Shown here one piece after another: positions 18,546 through 27,829 of a DNA stretch of 64,000 nucleotides. Source of the stretch: Azospirillum brasilense (GTDB lineage Bacteria; Pseudomonadota; Alphaproteobacteria; Azospirillales; Azospirillaceae). Positions within the stretch are counted from its first letter, which is position 1; each line of letters opens with the position of its first letter. The DNA lies in contig NZ_VITH01000004.1 of the NCBI RefSeq assembly GCF_007827815.1, positions 421,101-485,100 on the forward strand, read 5' to 3'. Both the position numbers and the translations under genes were made by a program. The notes under the pieces were generated by a model that saw only the letters and a program-made list of their open reading frames with translations, was not told the origin of the DNA and did not search any database.

Positions 18546-21134
18546 TCAGGCGGCCTGCAGAGCCCGCTTGATCTCGCGGATGATGATCGGCGAGACGCCG
18601 AGGACGTCCAAGTCCTGCGTCCGGACCCACACCTTGGCCTCGGCCGGGCCCATGTTCTGACGCGCGGCTTCGCCCGCGAGCTTGCGCGACGAGATACGCG
18701 ATAGGCCCATGCTTATGAATGACATCATCGTCTGAGAGCAGGCGCCGACCTCCATGAACATCGGAATGGGAACGATGCGCTCGGCGAAGTCGGCATGTCC
18801 CTTCTCCGTCAGCGCGCGCTTCAGCAGCGTGTTGTAGCAGCCGGTGAGCCGCACGTACGTGAACCGCACGTCCTCTTCGATCGCCTTGAGCGTGGCAAGG
18901 ATCGCCTTGGCAATGGTGTACCGCTCGTTCCGCTTCATCTCGTACTCGAAGTGCGCGTCGATGATCTGCGGCAGCGGATCGCCACACATCCAGGGATGGG
19001 CGAAGACCGCGGCCCGCAGGTGGCTCCTATCCGCAGCCGGCCACTGGAAGATGTGCGTGTGGCATCGCTTGAAGATGGCCACCAGACTGTTGTAGGCGCC
19101 TGGGCTGAGTGGGTGGACGGGCATCAGGTACTCGGGCCCCTCCTTGGCGATCTGCGCCAGCATGTAATCGTACAGCCGCTGCTGGCGGTAGACCGACACC
19201 GTCGGGCTGGCCCGGACAACGGCATCGTCTAGCCGGACAAGCTGTCCCGCCGCGTGCAGGGCTTCGGAGAGCTGGACGCGCACGTCGGATCGCGGCGGCA
19301 CCTCCAGGCGATCGAGCGTCTCGTCGAGTTGACCCGCGCGGTGATCGGCGTAGAGCTTCGTGAAGGTGTTCTCGAACTCATCGGCACCCGAACGGTCCGG
19401 CTTCCGATCCGGCTCGCCGATGTAGGCGATCAACTCCTCCGACCGCTCGCGCACGTGCTCCTCGAGGGTCGAGCGAATCTCGACCTCTCGGTTCCCGGTC
19501 AGCGGCTGGCTTGGCCACTCATCGTAGTCGATGAGGTAGACGTCGCCCTCGAACTCTTTGCCCAGCCTTCCGGCACGTCCCGCCAAGTTCCAAAAATCCA
19601 CGGACTCAAGAGGAGACTTGTTGCCACGGCGCGGCCGGTTGAGAAACAGGCTGCGGGCCGGGAGATTGAGCCCGTGCAGCAGCGTGCTGGTGCTCACCAG
19701 GAACTTCAGCTCGGCGTTTCGGAAGGCATCTTCGATGGAGCGCCGCAGCAGGGGCGGCATGGCGCCGTAGTGGAAGCCGACTCCGTTCAGGACGGTCTCG
19801 GCCAGGGCGAATTTGGGATGCACGCTCTCCTTGATGAACGCGGACAGCTGCTTGCGCTCCGCCCTGGGCTCCGGCGATCCGGCCGCCTCGGCGCGGGCGG
19901 CCTCAAGCTGCATCAAACCGGTCGCTAAGCCCTGACAGTCGGCTGCGCCCTTGGCGTAGACAAGGCTTTGGCCCCCTTGGCCGAAAAGGTTGGCGAGGTG
20001 CACCGTCGCCTGCTTGACACCGGTCAGGTCGTCGCTGGCAACCACCTCCCCGAGTGGCAGCTTCGCGCCGCCCATGTTGAGGGAGACCCGAATGCGGCGG
20101 GGATCAGCACCCGAGGTGTCCAGGTGAATGAGGTTCTGCGCTACCGCGATGTCGCGGCTCTTGTGGTGGCGGTAGTTCTTCAGACCAAACAGACGACCGA
20201 AGATCTGCGGGTTGGACAGGTTGGGGCTGGCGAAGAACATCTGGACCGCCGCGTTCCGCCGCGTGAGCTCCTCCAGGACGGCGGTGAGGATCACGCCGCG
20301 CCCGCCGTCGCCCACGGCCTGCGCCTCGTCGACGATCACGAGATCGAAGGCCGCTTCAGGGTGGTTCATGAGGATGAGCTGCAGCCGCTCCTGCGTCATG
20401 ACGAACAGCGCATCGTTCGGGACCGGCTGGTCGGCCGTCAGCGGCACGGTAACGACGCCGACCTCATCGGCACCGTCGCTGCGCAATGCGGCGACGAGCT
20501 CGCCCGACACCTGGTTGATCAGCGCGCGCGTGGGGACGATGTAGACCACCCGGGGACGCGGCGCCGCCGCCCAGAGCCGTCGGATGAACGCCTGGAGCAG
20601 GAAGCTCTTGCCGGCCGATGTCGGCGCCGACGTCCCGAGCGATGCCCCCTCCTCGAGCGCGCTCCAGACATCCCGTTGGAAGTCGGTGAGCACGATTTCA
20701 GAGGAGCCCAGGGCGGTCCGCCGCACCGTGACGGTGTTGCCGATCAGGCGATGGCCGGCCTCAATCGCCACTGGGAGCGGAAGCCCTTCGGGCGCCTGCA
20801 ACGTTCCATGGCTGAATCGGATCGCCGGGAAGTTCCCCAGCCGCGACAGGACGAGATAGAGCAATTGCGGCAGCCGGTCGTATTCGCCGCCGTACAGCGT
20901 GTAGATCGCCGTGGTGATCCGGAAGGCGGCCTCCTTGTGCGCCGCCTCGGCGGACTGCGCGAGTACCGCAGCGGACTGCAGGAGGCGGGCGAGCCCTTCG
21001 TCATCGAGAGTGTCCGCGCCGTCCGCGGCGCCCTCGCCCAGGGCGGAACGCCGGACACGGGCCGCGACCAAGGTCAGCAGTTCTGTCTGGAACCTGGGGT
21101 TCGCCCAGATCCGGTCGGCCAGTTCATTCAGCAT
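18546..21134 (-). CDS. hamB: Hachiman helicase HamB
   Basis: 862 residues. A superfamily 2 helicase follows an approximately 140-residue helical N-terminal region. Motif I SAPTSAGKS (169-177), motif Ia PTRAL (201-205), motif II DEAQ (269-272), a motif III-like SPNLSNP segment, and motif VI in LAGRAGRLGKEFEGDVYLID are all present. It overlaps the upstream nuclease gene by 11 bases. This gene order (DUF1837 nuclease then Ski2-like helicase) defines the Hachiman anti-phage system, in which HamB senses or remodels DNA and licenses HamA to degrade it (family knowledge). Catalytic motifs are intact. It converges with the integrase gene. Confidence 0.85.
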   Translation of the reverse strand: MLNELADRIWANPRFQTELLTLVAARVRRSALGEGAADGADTLDDEGLARLLQSAAVLAQSAEAAHKEAAFRITTAIYTLYGGEYDRLPQLLYLVLSRLGNFPAIRFSHGTLQAPEGLPLPVAIEAGHRLIGNTVTVRRTALGSSEIVLTDFQRDVWSALEEGASLGTSAPTSAGKSFLLQAFIRRLWAAAPRPRVVYIVPTRALINQVSGELVAALRSDGADEVGVVTVPLTADQPVPNDALFVMTQERLQLILMNHPEAAFDLVIVDEAQAVGDGGRGVILTAVLEELTRRNAAVQMFFASPNLSNPQIFGRLFGLKNYRHHKSRDIAVAQNLIHLDTSGADPRRIRVSLNMGGAKLPLGEVVASDDLTGVKQATVHLANLFGQGGQSLVYAKGAADCQGLATGLMQLEAARAEAAGSPEPRAERKQLSAFIKESVHPKFALAETVLNGVGFHYGAMPPLLRRSIEDAFRNAELKFLVSTSTLLHGLNLPARSLFLNRPRRGNKSPLESVDFWNLAGRAGRLGKEFEGDVYLIDYDEWPSQPLTGNREVEIRSTLEEHVRERSEELIAYIGEPDRKPDRSGADEFENTFTKLYADHRAGQLDETLDRLEVPPRSDVRVQLSEALHAAGQLVRLDDAVVRASPTVSVYRQQRLYDYMLAQIAKEGPEYLMPVHPLSPGAYNSLVAIFKRCHTHIFQWPAADRSHLRAAVFAHPWMCGDPLPQIIDAHFEYEMKRNERYTIAKAILATLKAIEEDVRFTYVRLTGCYNTLLKRALTEKGHADFAERIVPIPMFMEVGACSQTMMSFISMGLSRISSRKLAGEAARQNMGPAEAKVWVRTQDLDVLGVSPIIIREIKRALQAA

Positions 21135-22101
21135 TGCCGATGCCCGTGTGCTTGAAGAACTCGGTGCGGAACGCCTGCACCGAGGGGAAGGGGATCAGAA
21201 AGAACTCGAAGTTCACGACGTCCATCCCTTCGGCGCCGAGCCTGCGTCGCAACAGTTCCACGGCTTTGGTCACGCGCTTCTCGAAGAGCTCCCGGAACGC
21301 GTTCTCGACTTGGTCCGGGTGAAGCTTCCGCAGCTGTTCATAATGAGCGTAGTCGAAACCGACGAAGCAGGCGAACACGTGCCGCCTCTGATTTCCTTTC
21401 TCCGAATAAGGGTCGAGATAGTCGAGCAGGGTGTCCCGCAGCGCCTGCTGATCCTCTCCTAGGTTCATGTGGTCGCGGACAATGTCGATCTCGCGAGTCC
21501 GCTTGCCGTCGTCCTTGACGAAATCCCCCACGGACTCGAAGACCGCGTCCAGCGCATCGGAGAGATCGGCGTAAAGCTTGGACTCGCCCCAGTACAGCAG
21601 CAGGGTCACGCCGTCGTCGTGCAGACCGACGTGGATGCCGTCGGTGCCATGCACCGGCATCTCCCGGGATGTCTTCAGGTACATCTTCGAGATGAGCTGC
21701 GGCGCCCGCAACGCCCACTCCAACAGGACGAACAAGATCAGTTCACCCGGCTCCCCCGCCTTCTTCTGCTGCTCCTTGGCCTTGATGAACAGATCGCGCG
21801 CCTTCTCGAACTGCTCGAGCACCAGCCGTTCGGCCTCGTCGGGGTCTGCCTGCATCTGCGCCCGTACGCGCATGCGGTCCCGCCGCGGGATGCAGAACGC
21901 GACCAACTGGTGCTTCAAGTACTTGACGAACTGTTCGATCGTGGGGAGGCCGTCCTGGAAGGACAGATAGTAGAAGCTGGCCTTGACGCGCGGGAATCCG
22001 TCGACGGGGATGCTGGACACCGTCCGCACCCGCGCGTTGAACTTGTCGTGTTTTCCGGCGAGAAGGTCGAGAGCCTCCTCAAGGTTTATGGGCGTATCCA
22101 T
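21124..22101 (-). CDS. hamA: Hachiman nuclease HamA (DUF1837)
   Basis: 325 residues from the ATG at 22101 (MDTPINLEEAL). Conserved nuclease features appear in the order expected for HamA: a GE pair (119-120), GTDGIH (152-157), then GESK (172-175). Together they give the D...ExK signature of the PD-(D/E)XK fold. In Hachiman, HamA is the effector nuclease held in check by HamB (family knowledge). The stop overlaps the hamB start by 11 bases, so the pair is translationally coupled. No clear ribosome site precedes the ATG, so the exact start is uncertain. Confidence 0.82.
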   Translation of the reverse strand: MDTPINLEEALDLLAGKHDKFNARVRTVSSIPVDGFPRVKASFYYLSFQDGLPTIEQFVKYLKHQLVAFCIPRRDRMRVRAQMQADPDEAERLVLEQFEKARDLFIKAKEQQKKAGEPGELILFVLLEWALRAPQLISKMYLKTSREMPVHGTDGIHVGLHDDGVTLLLYWGESKLYADLSDALDAVFESVGDFVKDDGKRTREIDIVRDHMNLGEDQQALRDTLLDYLDPYSEKGNQRRHVFACFVGFDYAHYEQLRKLHPDQVENAFRELFEKRVTKAVELLRRRLGAEGMDVVNFEFFLIPFPSVQAFRTEFFKHTGIGNAE

Positions 22102-22451
22102 GACAACCGCATCGAACACACGCCGCTGCCAGTCTGCCGGCTTTCGGCGTGCATGGCGTCCACAGCGAGCATCACGCAACCTCACTTTCCCCAAGTGGTA
22201 TATCGCCGCACATTCGCCACACGGCTTCCGCTGGTAACGAGCACTCTTGTATCATCTCAGGTACCAGTCGCGCTCTAATCCAGCGCGCCGCGCTGTTGGG
22301 CGCCGCGGACGCATTGATGCGGCCGGGCCGCGCTGGGCGCGACTGCACCATGGGGTAAGCGTCACCCCAGCAAGTAAAACCTTATCATCGGTACGTGTGA
22401 CATCACAAGTAGCTTGACCGTGCCCTACGCGACTGACAAAGTCGAAATGTG
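22102..22451. promoter_or_regulatory. Divergent regulatory region between Hachiman and the methylase operon
   Basis: 350 bases separate hamA (leftward) from the 12-gene operon (rightward). The region must carry both promoters. Its right part holds a long inverted repeat that runs into the first codons of the operon (listed separately). No small gene is convincing here. Confidence 0.5.
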
Positions 22452-22466
22452 ATGTCGCACGTATCG
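22389..22466. promoter_or_regulatory. 19-bp inverted repeat overlapping the operon start codon
   Basis: Left arm 22389-22407 (CGGTACGTGTGACATCACA) and right arm 22448-22466 (TGTGATGTCGCACGTATCG) are complementary at 17 of 19 positions, with a 40-base spacer. The two mismatches would be G-U pairs in RNA. The right arm contains the ATG of the first gene (22452). Each arm also has internal dyad symmetry (TGTGA-N2-TCACA). It could be a pair of operators for a dimeric repressor, or an mRNA hairpin that hides the start codon. Confidence 0.75.
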
Positions 22467-23837
22467 CACAGATTCATCCCGCCCGAGTTGTTGGAGGCCG
22501 CCCCCGGCTGGGCGCCGAGGTATTTTGTCGGGTTGGCGGCGGCGGCTCTTCGCGCCGGCAGCACCGGACGATCGATCGGCGATTTGGGAGGGCAGGTCCT
22601 CGAAGGTTGGCGGGTAAGCGACACGCCCGGCGCCCTCACCTACGACTCCAGAGCGGCAACGACGCCGATTTACCGCCAAGCCAACATCGGGCACCTGCGC
22701 CTGCTGCCTTCGGAGCAGCATTGGTCTCCGCCGCGGATCGCCGGTCGGTGGTGCGCGCGTCCCGACGACGTCGTGCTGAACAAACTCGCCCCCGTGCGGG
22801 CCGCGTTCGTCTCACCGAATGCGAGGCGGCACCCGGTCGACGGCAACGCGCTCATCGTTCGAGGGCTCTCGACGTCAGCGGCGGTGTGGGTCGCCCTTTG
22901 CCTCAACCACCCCGGCTACGAGCAGCTTTTGCTCGTTGAATCGGGCGTGTTGAAGCGGGCCGGGCTCGGTGCGCTGGGGGAGTTGCGGGTACCGCCCGTC
23001 CCGCTGGAGATGGAAGGGCTGGCGGCGCGCGTTCGCGACATCCTCGACGACGCCACGCTGATGGGCGAAGCACTGTACCGGACGCGCGAAGAGGCCAGCG
23101 TTGCAACGGCGACGGCGTCCGGCACCACCCATGACCTTGCCGGTGGTTCGTTCTTCGCCCGCGACGCGGTCTCGAACGAGAGCTGGCTGCCGTCCGCCAC
23201 GGCGCTGCGCGCGGAACAGTCGGCACTCGAAGAGGGCTCCGGATGGGTCGCCCTTGCCGAGCTTGCTAGGTTCGACGACCGCACCCGTCTCAGCCACACC
23301 CCAGATGAGGCGCGTGTCCTTCGGTTGAGCGACGTCGGCGACGACCTTCTCGCGTCCTCTGCGGATGATGCCCGCGCGTCCGAGTTGATCCCCAACCGCA
23401 CGCTGGCGAAGCCGCTCGTTGCGGGCGACGTTCTCCTTTCGACCCTCGGCACCAGCTTCCGAGCGGCCTACGTCGATGAGGACGTGCCACCGAACACGCA
23501 CCCCGTGGATGGCTGGGTGCGGCTCCGTTTCCGTGAAACACCCGCGGCCTGGGCGCTGCTGCTCTCGACGGTGCCAATGCGCTCTCAGACTGCCCGCCTC
23601 ACGGTCGGGTCCGCCCAGCAGTTCGTCCCGCCCGATGCCCTGCGGTCGTTGCGAGTCCCGGCGCCGTCGCGCGACGTGCGCGACCGCTGGCAGCGTGCCA
23701 TTGAGCGGCACCATGCGCAGCGCCGCTCGCTCGATCGCCGCTGGTCGTCGCTCATGAACGAGCTCGCCGCGCTGTTCGACGCCGTCCACGCGCCGTTCAT
23801 GCCATCTCCCGCGCGTATGAAGGAGCCGCTCCGGTGA
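22452..23837 (+). CDS. Type I restriction specificity-like (HsdS-like) protein A
   Basis: 461 residues. It has the two-half layout of type I specificity subunits: a first target-recognition-like half (about 40-195, with DDVVLNKLAPVRAAFVSP), a helical spacer (about 195-225), a second half (about 250-420, with LVAGDVLLSTLGTSFRAAYV) and a terminal helix. Such subunits choose the DNA sequence for a partner N6-adenine methylase, here encoded 394 bases downstream of this gene. The ATG at 22452 (or GTG at 22449) lies inside the right arm of an inverted repeat. A second specificity-like gene sits after the methylase, so the operon carries two. The stop overlaps the next start as GTGA. Confidence 0.75.
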   Translation: MSHVSHRFIPPELLEAAPGWAPRYFVGLAAAALRAGSTGRSIGDLGGQVLEGWRVSDTPGALTYDSRAATTPIYRQANIGHLRLLPSEQHWSPPRIAGRWCARPDDVVLNKLAPVRAAFVSPNARRHPVDGNALIVRGLSTSAAVWVALCLNHPGYEQLLLVESGVLKRAGLGALGELRVPPVPLEMEGLAARVRDILDDATLMGEALYRTREEASVATATASGTTHDLAGGSFFARDAVSNESWLPSATALRAEQSALEEGSGWVALAELARFDDRTRLSHTPDEARVLRLSDVGDDLLASSADDARASELIPNRTLAKPLVAGDVLLSTLGTSFRAAYVDEDVPPNTHPVDGWVRLRFRETPAAWALLLSTVPMRSQTARLTVGSAQQFVPPDALRSLRVPAPSRDVRDRWQRAIERHHAQRRSLDRRWSSLMNELAALFDAVHAPFMPSPARMKEPLR

Positions 23838-24214
23838 CGCTACGACACGCCGAGGACCTGCTGGACACGCTGAAGCGCAAGCGTCTCAGCCTCGATGAGC
23901 TGCACGAGCGCGCCCGGCTGTCGGGTCTGGACTGGAGCCGCGATCAGGTCGAGCTCTTCCTCCTGTGCGCGCCGGGGGTCGAGCGCGACGAGTCCGGCAC
24001 CTTCCACGTGGGCGCCTCCCGCCCCGAGGAGGCGCTGGAAACCGCCATCATCGACGCCGTTCGCTCGTTCGCCGGCAAACCGATCCAGGCGGCGCAGGTC
24101 CGCGCCCGCCTCCCCGCTGACTTCGTGACGACGGACGAGCAGATCCTCGCCATCGCCCGGCGCGCCGCCGGGCTCGACGTCTTCGGCCCGAACCTCATCC
24201 GCATTGCCCCATAG
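23834..24214 (+). CDS. Small protein with two tandem winged-helix-like domains
   Basis: 126 residues from a GTG at 23834 that overlaps the upstream stop (GTGA). Two segments of similar layout can be seen: residues about 5-58 (helices then hairpin ending GTFHVG) and about 68-125 (helices then hairpin ending PNLIRIA). Each is consistent with a winged-helix DNA-binding fold. I recognise no named family. Its place between a specificity subunit and the methylase suggests a DNA-binding accessory or a regulator of the operon (inference). Confidence 0.6.
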   Translation: MTLRHAEDLLDTLKRKRLSLDELHERARLSGLDWSRDQVELFLLCAPGVERDESGTFHVGASRPEEALETAIIDAVRSFAGKPIQAAQVRARLPADFVTTDEQILAIARRAAGLDVFGPNLIRIAP

Positions 24215-24230
24215 GCACAGGTAAACACCC

Positions 24231-26297
24231 ATGGCACGTCCCAAGAAGGTTTCGCCCGACACCACGACGAAGGAGGCGGCATCCGTCGGCTCCGAGGAGA
24301 GCAATGTCCTCGCGTCGCTCACCCATACGCTCGCGGTTGCCGGCTTCGATCAGAAGCATGACCTCAAGGTGAGCGAGCCGGGAATGGCGGCCGCCCTGGT
24401 GTGGGGCCGCCACGAAGGTGCAGAGACCAGGCGGGTGCTGGCGCTCGTGCTGCCCCCCGGCGCCTGGAACCGCAGCAACGCCGACGACGTGGCGGCGCTG
24501 TCGTGGACGTTGCCGCCCTCCGACACGGCGGCGGACCATTACCCGCAATTCGCCGTGGTCAAGGACGCCGAGGGCAAGCTGGAGGCGGTCTTCGACGTGA
24601 CGCCCGGGACGCCGCATCAGATCGACAAGCTGCCGGGCGTCCGTGAGATCAACGACTACGAGCGCATCAAGGTCGATCCGACCTACCGCTGGTCGATGCG
24701 CATGTACGATCGCCTGATGAAGGGCTTTAACGCGCTGCACGAGCGCATCTACCAGACGCACAAGGATCGGGTGAACGGCAAGAACGACATCATCGAGGAG
24801 GTCGCCAAGCTCCTCTTCCTGGAGTCGTTCCGCCTGCACCACCCTCCCCCGCTGTCCTTTGAACACGAGGGACGGACGCTGGATCTGATGAACGTCTTCT
24901 CCGCAGCGTACGTGAAGGCGCACGGCCGCACCGCGGTCGCCGAGATCCGCTCGGCCTTCTCGCATTTCAAGCTGCACCCCGACTACATCGTCACCGACGA
25001 CGCTGGCGAGGAACACCCCATCTTCGACCGGCACAGCTATCTTCGGCTCGAACAGCCGGGCAACTACGAGGCGGTCCTGTCGCTCATCCAGGATCTGGGG
25101 CCGGTGACGGACAACCGGAACCAAGTCCTGAAGAAGCAGGGCACGCTCGCCGACATTGCCGCCGACGTGCTCGGCCGCGCGTTTGACGTGTTCCTGCGCG
25201 CCAACTTCGAGTCGAAGGGCGGCCTCGGCATCTATCTCACCCCGGCGCCGGTGAAACAGGCGATGCTGGCCATGGCTTTCCACGACATCAAGCGGAGCAC
25301 CGAGGACGCGGCCAAGCTCGTCGCCCACGACATGGGGCGGCCCGCCTTCCGCTTCTGTGATCCGGCCTGCGGCAGCGGCGGCTTCCTCTCGGTCGCGCTC
25401 AACCAATTGCGGCGCACGTTGGACGAGCTTAGCGGCCGCCGCACCGCGACCGAGGACGACCGCCGGAAGCTGTTCGCGGAGATGTGCGAGCACAGCTTCG
25501 TCGGCGCCGATTCCTCGCCCCAGATGGTGATGCTGGCGCGGGTGAACATGGCGCTGCTCGGGGCGCCGAAGGCCCGCATCTTCTACACGCAGAACTCGCT
25601 GACCAGCCCACAGCTCGAGCCCGGCAGCTTCGACCTGATCTGCACCAACCCGCCCTTCGGCACACCCAAATTCAGCAAGAGCCAGGATACGGCGAAAAAA
25701 TCGCACGAGGAGGCGATGCAGGCGATCCTCGCGACCTACCGCTCCGACCTCGAGCCGCGCACCGGCCGCGGCGGCGGCTACGACTATTCGCCGACGGTCA
25801 CCGGCCTCGCCATGGGCGGCTCGCCCAACAGCAAGGGCGTGTGGAGGGAGGCCTCCACCAACACCGACCCGGCGGTGTTGTTCCTCGACCGCTGCCTGCA
25901 ATTGCTCAAGCCCGGCGGGCGGCTGTTGATCGTGCTGCCTGACGGAGTACTCTGCAACTCCAGCGACCGATACGTGCGCGAGTACATCATGGGCGTGAAG
26001 GACGAGGCGACGGGCGAGTTCCACGGCGGCAAGGCCATCGTCAAGGCGGTCCTCAGCCTGCCGTCCGACGCCTTCAAGTTGTCGGGCACGGGCGCCAAGA
26101 CCAGCGTGCTCTACCTTCAGAAGCGCCACGCCCGCAAGGACGACCCGGAGAAGTTCCAGGACGAGCCGCAGACCGACGTGTTCATGGCCGTCGCCGAGAC
26201 GCTCGGCTACGTCGTCAAGAACAACGTCGAGGATTATAGCGCGGGCGTTCCCAACGACCTCGCCGCCATCGTCGGCGCGTATGTGCGGGGCGAGTGA
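24231..26297 (+). CDS. N6-adenine DNA methyltransferase (HsdM-like)
   Basis: 688 residues. S-adenosylmethionine motif I is DPACGSGGF (377-385) and the catalytic motif IV is NPPF (473-476), characteristic of N6-adenine methylases of the type I class. The 370-residue N-terminal part includes helical segments like those preceding the catalytic domain in HsdM, plus an extra region (about 30-130) I do not recognise. It should methylate host DNA at a sequence set by the flanking specificity subunits, providing the self mark of the system. No HsdR-type motor-nuclease is nearby, so this is not a standard type I restriction locus. Its stop overlaps the next ATG by one base. Confidence 0.9.
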   Translation: MARPKKVSPDTTTKEAASVGSEESNVLASLTHTLAVAGFDQKHDLKVSEPGMAAALVWGRHEGAETRRVLALVLPPGAWNRSNADDVAALSWTLPPSDTAADHYPQFAVVKDAEGKLEAVFDVTPGTPHQIDKLPGVREINDYERIKVDPTYRWSMRMYDRLMKGFNALHERIYQTHKDRVNGKNDIIEEVAKLLFLESFRLHHPPPLSFEHEGRTLDLMNVFSAAYVKAHGRTAVAEIRSAFSHFKLHPDYIVTDDAGEEHPIFDRHSYLRLEQPGNYEAVLSLIQDLGPVTDNRNQVLKKQGTLADIAADVLGRAFDVFLRANFESKGGLGIYLTPAPVKQAMLAMAFHDIKRSTEDAAKLVAHDMGRPAFRFCDPACGSGGFLSVALNQLRRTLDELSGRRTATEDDRRKLFAEMCEHSFVGADSSPQMVMLARVNMALLGAPKARIFYTQNSLTSPQLEPGSFDLICTNPPFGTPKFSKSQDTAKKSHEEAMQAILATYRSDLEPRTGRGGGYDYSPTVTGLAMGGSPNSKGVWREASTNTDPAVLFLDRCLQLLKPGGRLLIVLPDGVLCNSSDRYVREYIMGVKDEATGEFHGGKAIVKAVLSLPSDAFKLSGTGAKTSVLYLQKRHARKDDPEKFQDEPQTDVFMAVAETLGYVVKNNVEDYSAGVPNDLAAIVGAYVRGE

Positions 26298-27829
26298 TGG
26301 GCTCAGCGTGGCGCTTGCCTTCAGTCGATCTTTCGGTTCGCCTAGACGCCGGATTCCATGCCCCAGAGTACCTGGAAATCGAACACCGACTCCGAGCTTC
26401 TGGACTCCGAGTTGTTCCGCTGAGTGCGGTACTTAACCGTGTCTTCAAAGGAGCATTCTATCTGCTTGCCTCCGAATACACCTCTTCGGGAGTTCCCTTC
26501 ATCCGGATTAGCCAATTCACATCAGGCTTTCTTGACCTTAGTGATACTGTCTTCATTTCATGCGCTACGCATGCCAATCAGCGAAAGACCGCGGTCGCGC
26601 CGGGCCATTTGCTCTTCGCCAAAGGCGGAATGTATCGTCATTGTGCTGTGGTTCCGGACAGTGTAGAGGATGCCAATATTTCGCAGGATGTTATCGGTGC
26701 AGAGCCAGCCAATGGATTAGATTCTCACTATGCGATGACGTTCCTTCAGTCAAAACATGGTCGGCCTCAACTCGTAAGATGGGAGCAAGGGAATGCCCAG
26801 CCACACCTTTCCAACGAAGGTGTAAAGGAGATTCTCATCGCTCTTCCGCAAGATGCGGACGCCCAACGCTACATCGGCGACAAGGTCCGGCAGGCCGAGC
26901 GACTTCGCGCTCGCGCGCAGAGGATCGAAGCGAATGTCGCAATGGTGCACGCGAAGTATATCCCTCTTCCGGTTGGCGTTAACTTCACGAAACGCACCCG
27001 TCGTCTCGCAACTCGGTCTCTGACTGAACGTCTTGATGCGCACTTCTACCCGTCGGCTGTTGAGCAGTACTTCCGACAGATCGGCGGAACGACGCGCTCT
27101 CTGGGCCGACTGAGCACTCTAGTCATAAATGGGCAGAGTCAGCCGGAAGCCGAGGAGGGGGTTGCCCAGGCAACAGTCGCTAATCTGGGAAGGAGTTTCG
27201 TCGAGGGGCCGTTGCGCGCGGTCAAGCGCCCGATGAACGGCACACGAGCTCTCGCCCTCCACGACCTTCTGTTGTGTAACGCTGCTCATAACAAGAGCTA
27301 CATCGGGCGAGACGTGACCTACTCTCAGCTTGAGGGGGCGTACCCCTCTACGGAGGTGATGGTTATTCGTGTGGACCGGGCACAGGTTCCAGCGTCCTTC
27401 ATTCGACAGTACCTCAAGACCGACATCGGCTACCGGCAAATTCAATCAACGATTCGCGGCATTACCGCTCACTCGTATCCAAGTGACGTCAAGCTCATTG
27501 AGATCCCGATACCCCCGGTGGCGGATACGGAGCGGGAAATCTGGTTCGCAACCGATGACAAAATGCTCGTTGCCGGACGGTGCGCAGATGCGGCCAAGCT
27601 TCTGACTGCCGTTGCTGTAGCGCTCGTCGAACATCTCATCGACGGCCGCCTCTCCGAGGCCGACCTCATCGCCGCGCAGAAGGGGCTGGAGGCCGGCAAC
27701 CGCGACGCCGACCGGGCCATCCTGCAATCGCTCCGGCAGGGCGATGCCGCCGACGCCCCGCCGCTGATCCCCGACCTCGACGGTCTCTACGCGCTCCTCG
27801 ACGAGCCGGACGAGGGGAGCGGCCCATGA
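26297..27829 (+). CDS. Type I restriction specificity-like (HsdS-like) protein B
   Basis: 510 residues; an overlapping GTG at 26294 is an alternative start. Two recognition-like halves are visible: about 10-215 (with VPFIRISQFTSGFLDLSD and GHLLFAKGGMYRHCAV) and about 235-430, joined by a helical stretch rich in Arg and Ala (QAERLRARAQRIEANV). A terminal helix follows. The codon use and base composition of about 26310-27640 are clearly less G+C-rich than the genes on both sides, while the last 180 bases return to the G+C-rich style. This suggests that the recognition cassette was exchanged. It ends with an ATGA overlap. Confidence 0.8.
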   Translation: MGSAWRLPSVDLSVRLDAGFHAPEYLEIEHRLRASGLRVVPLSAVLNRVFKGAFYLLASEYTSSGVPFIRISQFTSGFLDLSDTVFISCATHANQRKTAVAPGHLLFAKGGMYRHCAVVPDSVEDANISQDVIGAEPANGLDSHYAMTFLQSKHGRPQLVRWEQGNAQPHLSNEGVKEILIALPQDADAQRYIGDKVRQAERLRARAQRIEANVAMVHAKYIPLPVGVNFTKRTRRLATRSLTERLDAHFYPSAVEQYFRQIGGTTRSLGRLSTLVINGQSQPEAEEGVAQATVANLGRSFVEGPLRAVKRPMNGTRALALHDLLLCNAAHNKSYIGRDVTYSQLEGAYPSTEVMVIRVDRAQVPASFIRQYLKTDIGYRQIQSTIRGITAHSYPSDVKLIEIPIPPVADTEREIWFATDDKMLVAGRCADAAKLLTAVAVALVEHLIDGRLSEADLIAAQKGLEAGNRDADRAILQSLRQGDAADAPPLIPDLDGLYALLDEPDEGSGP

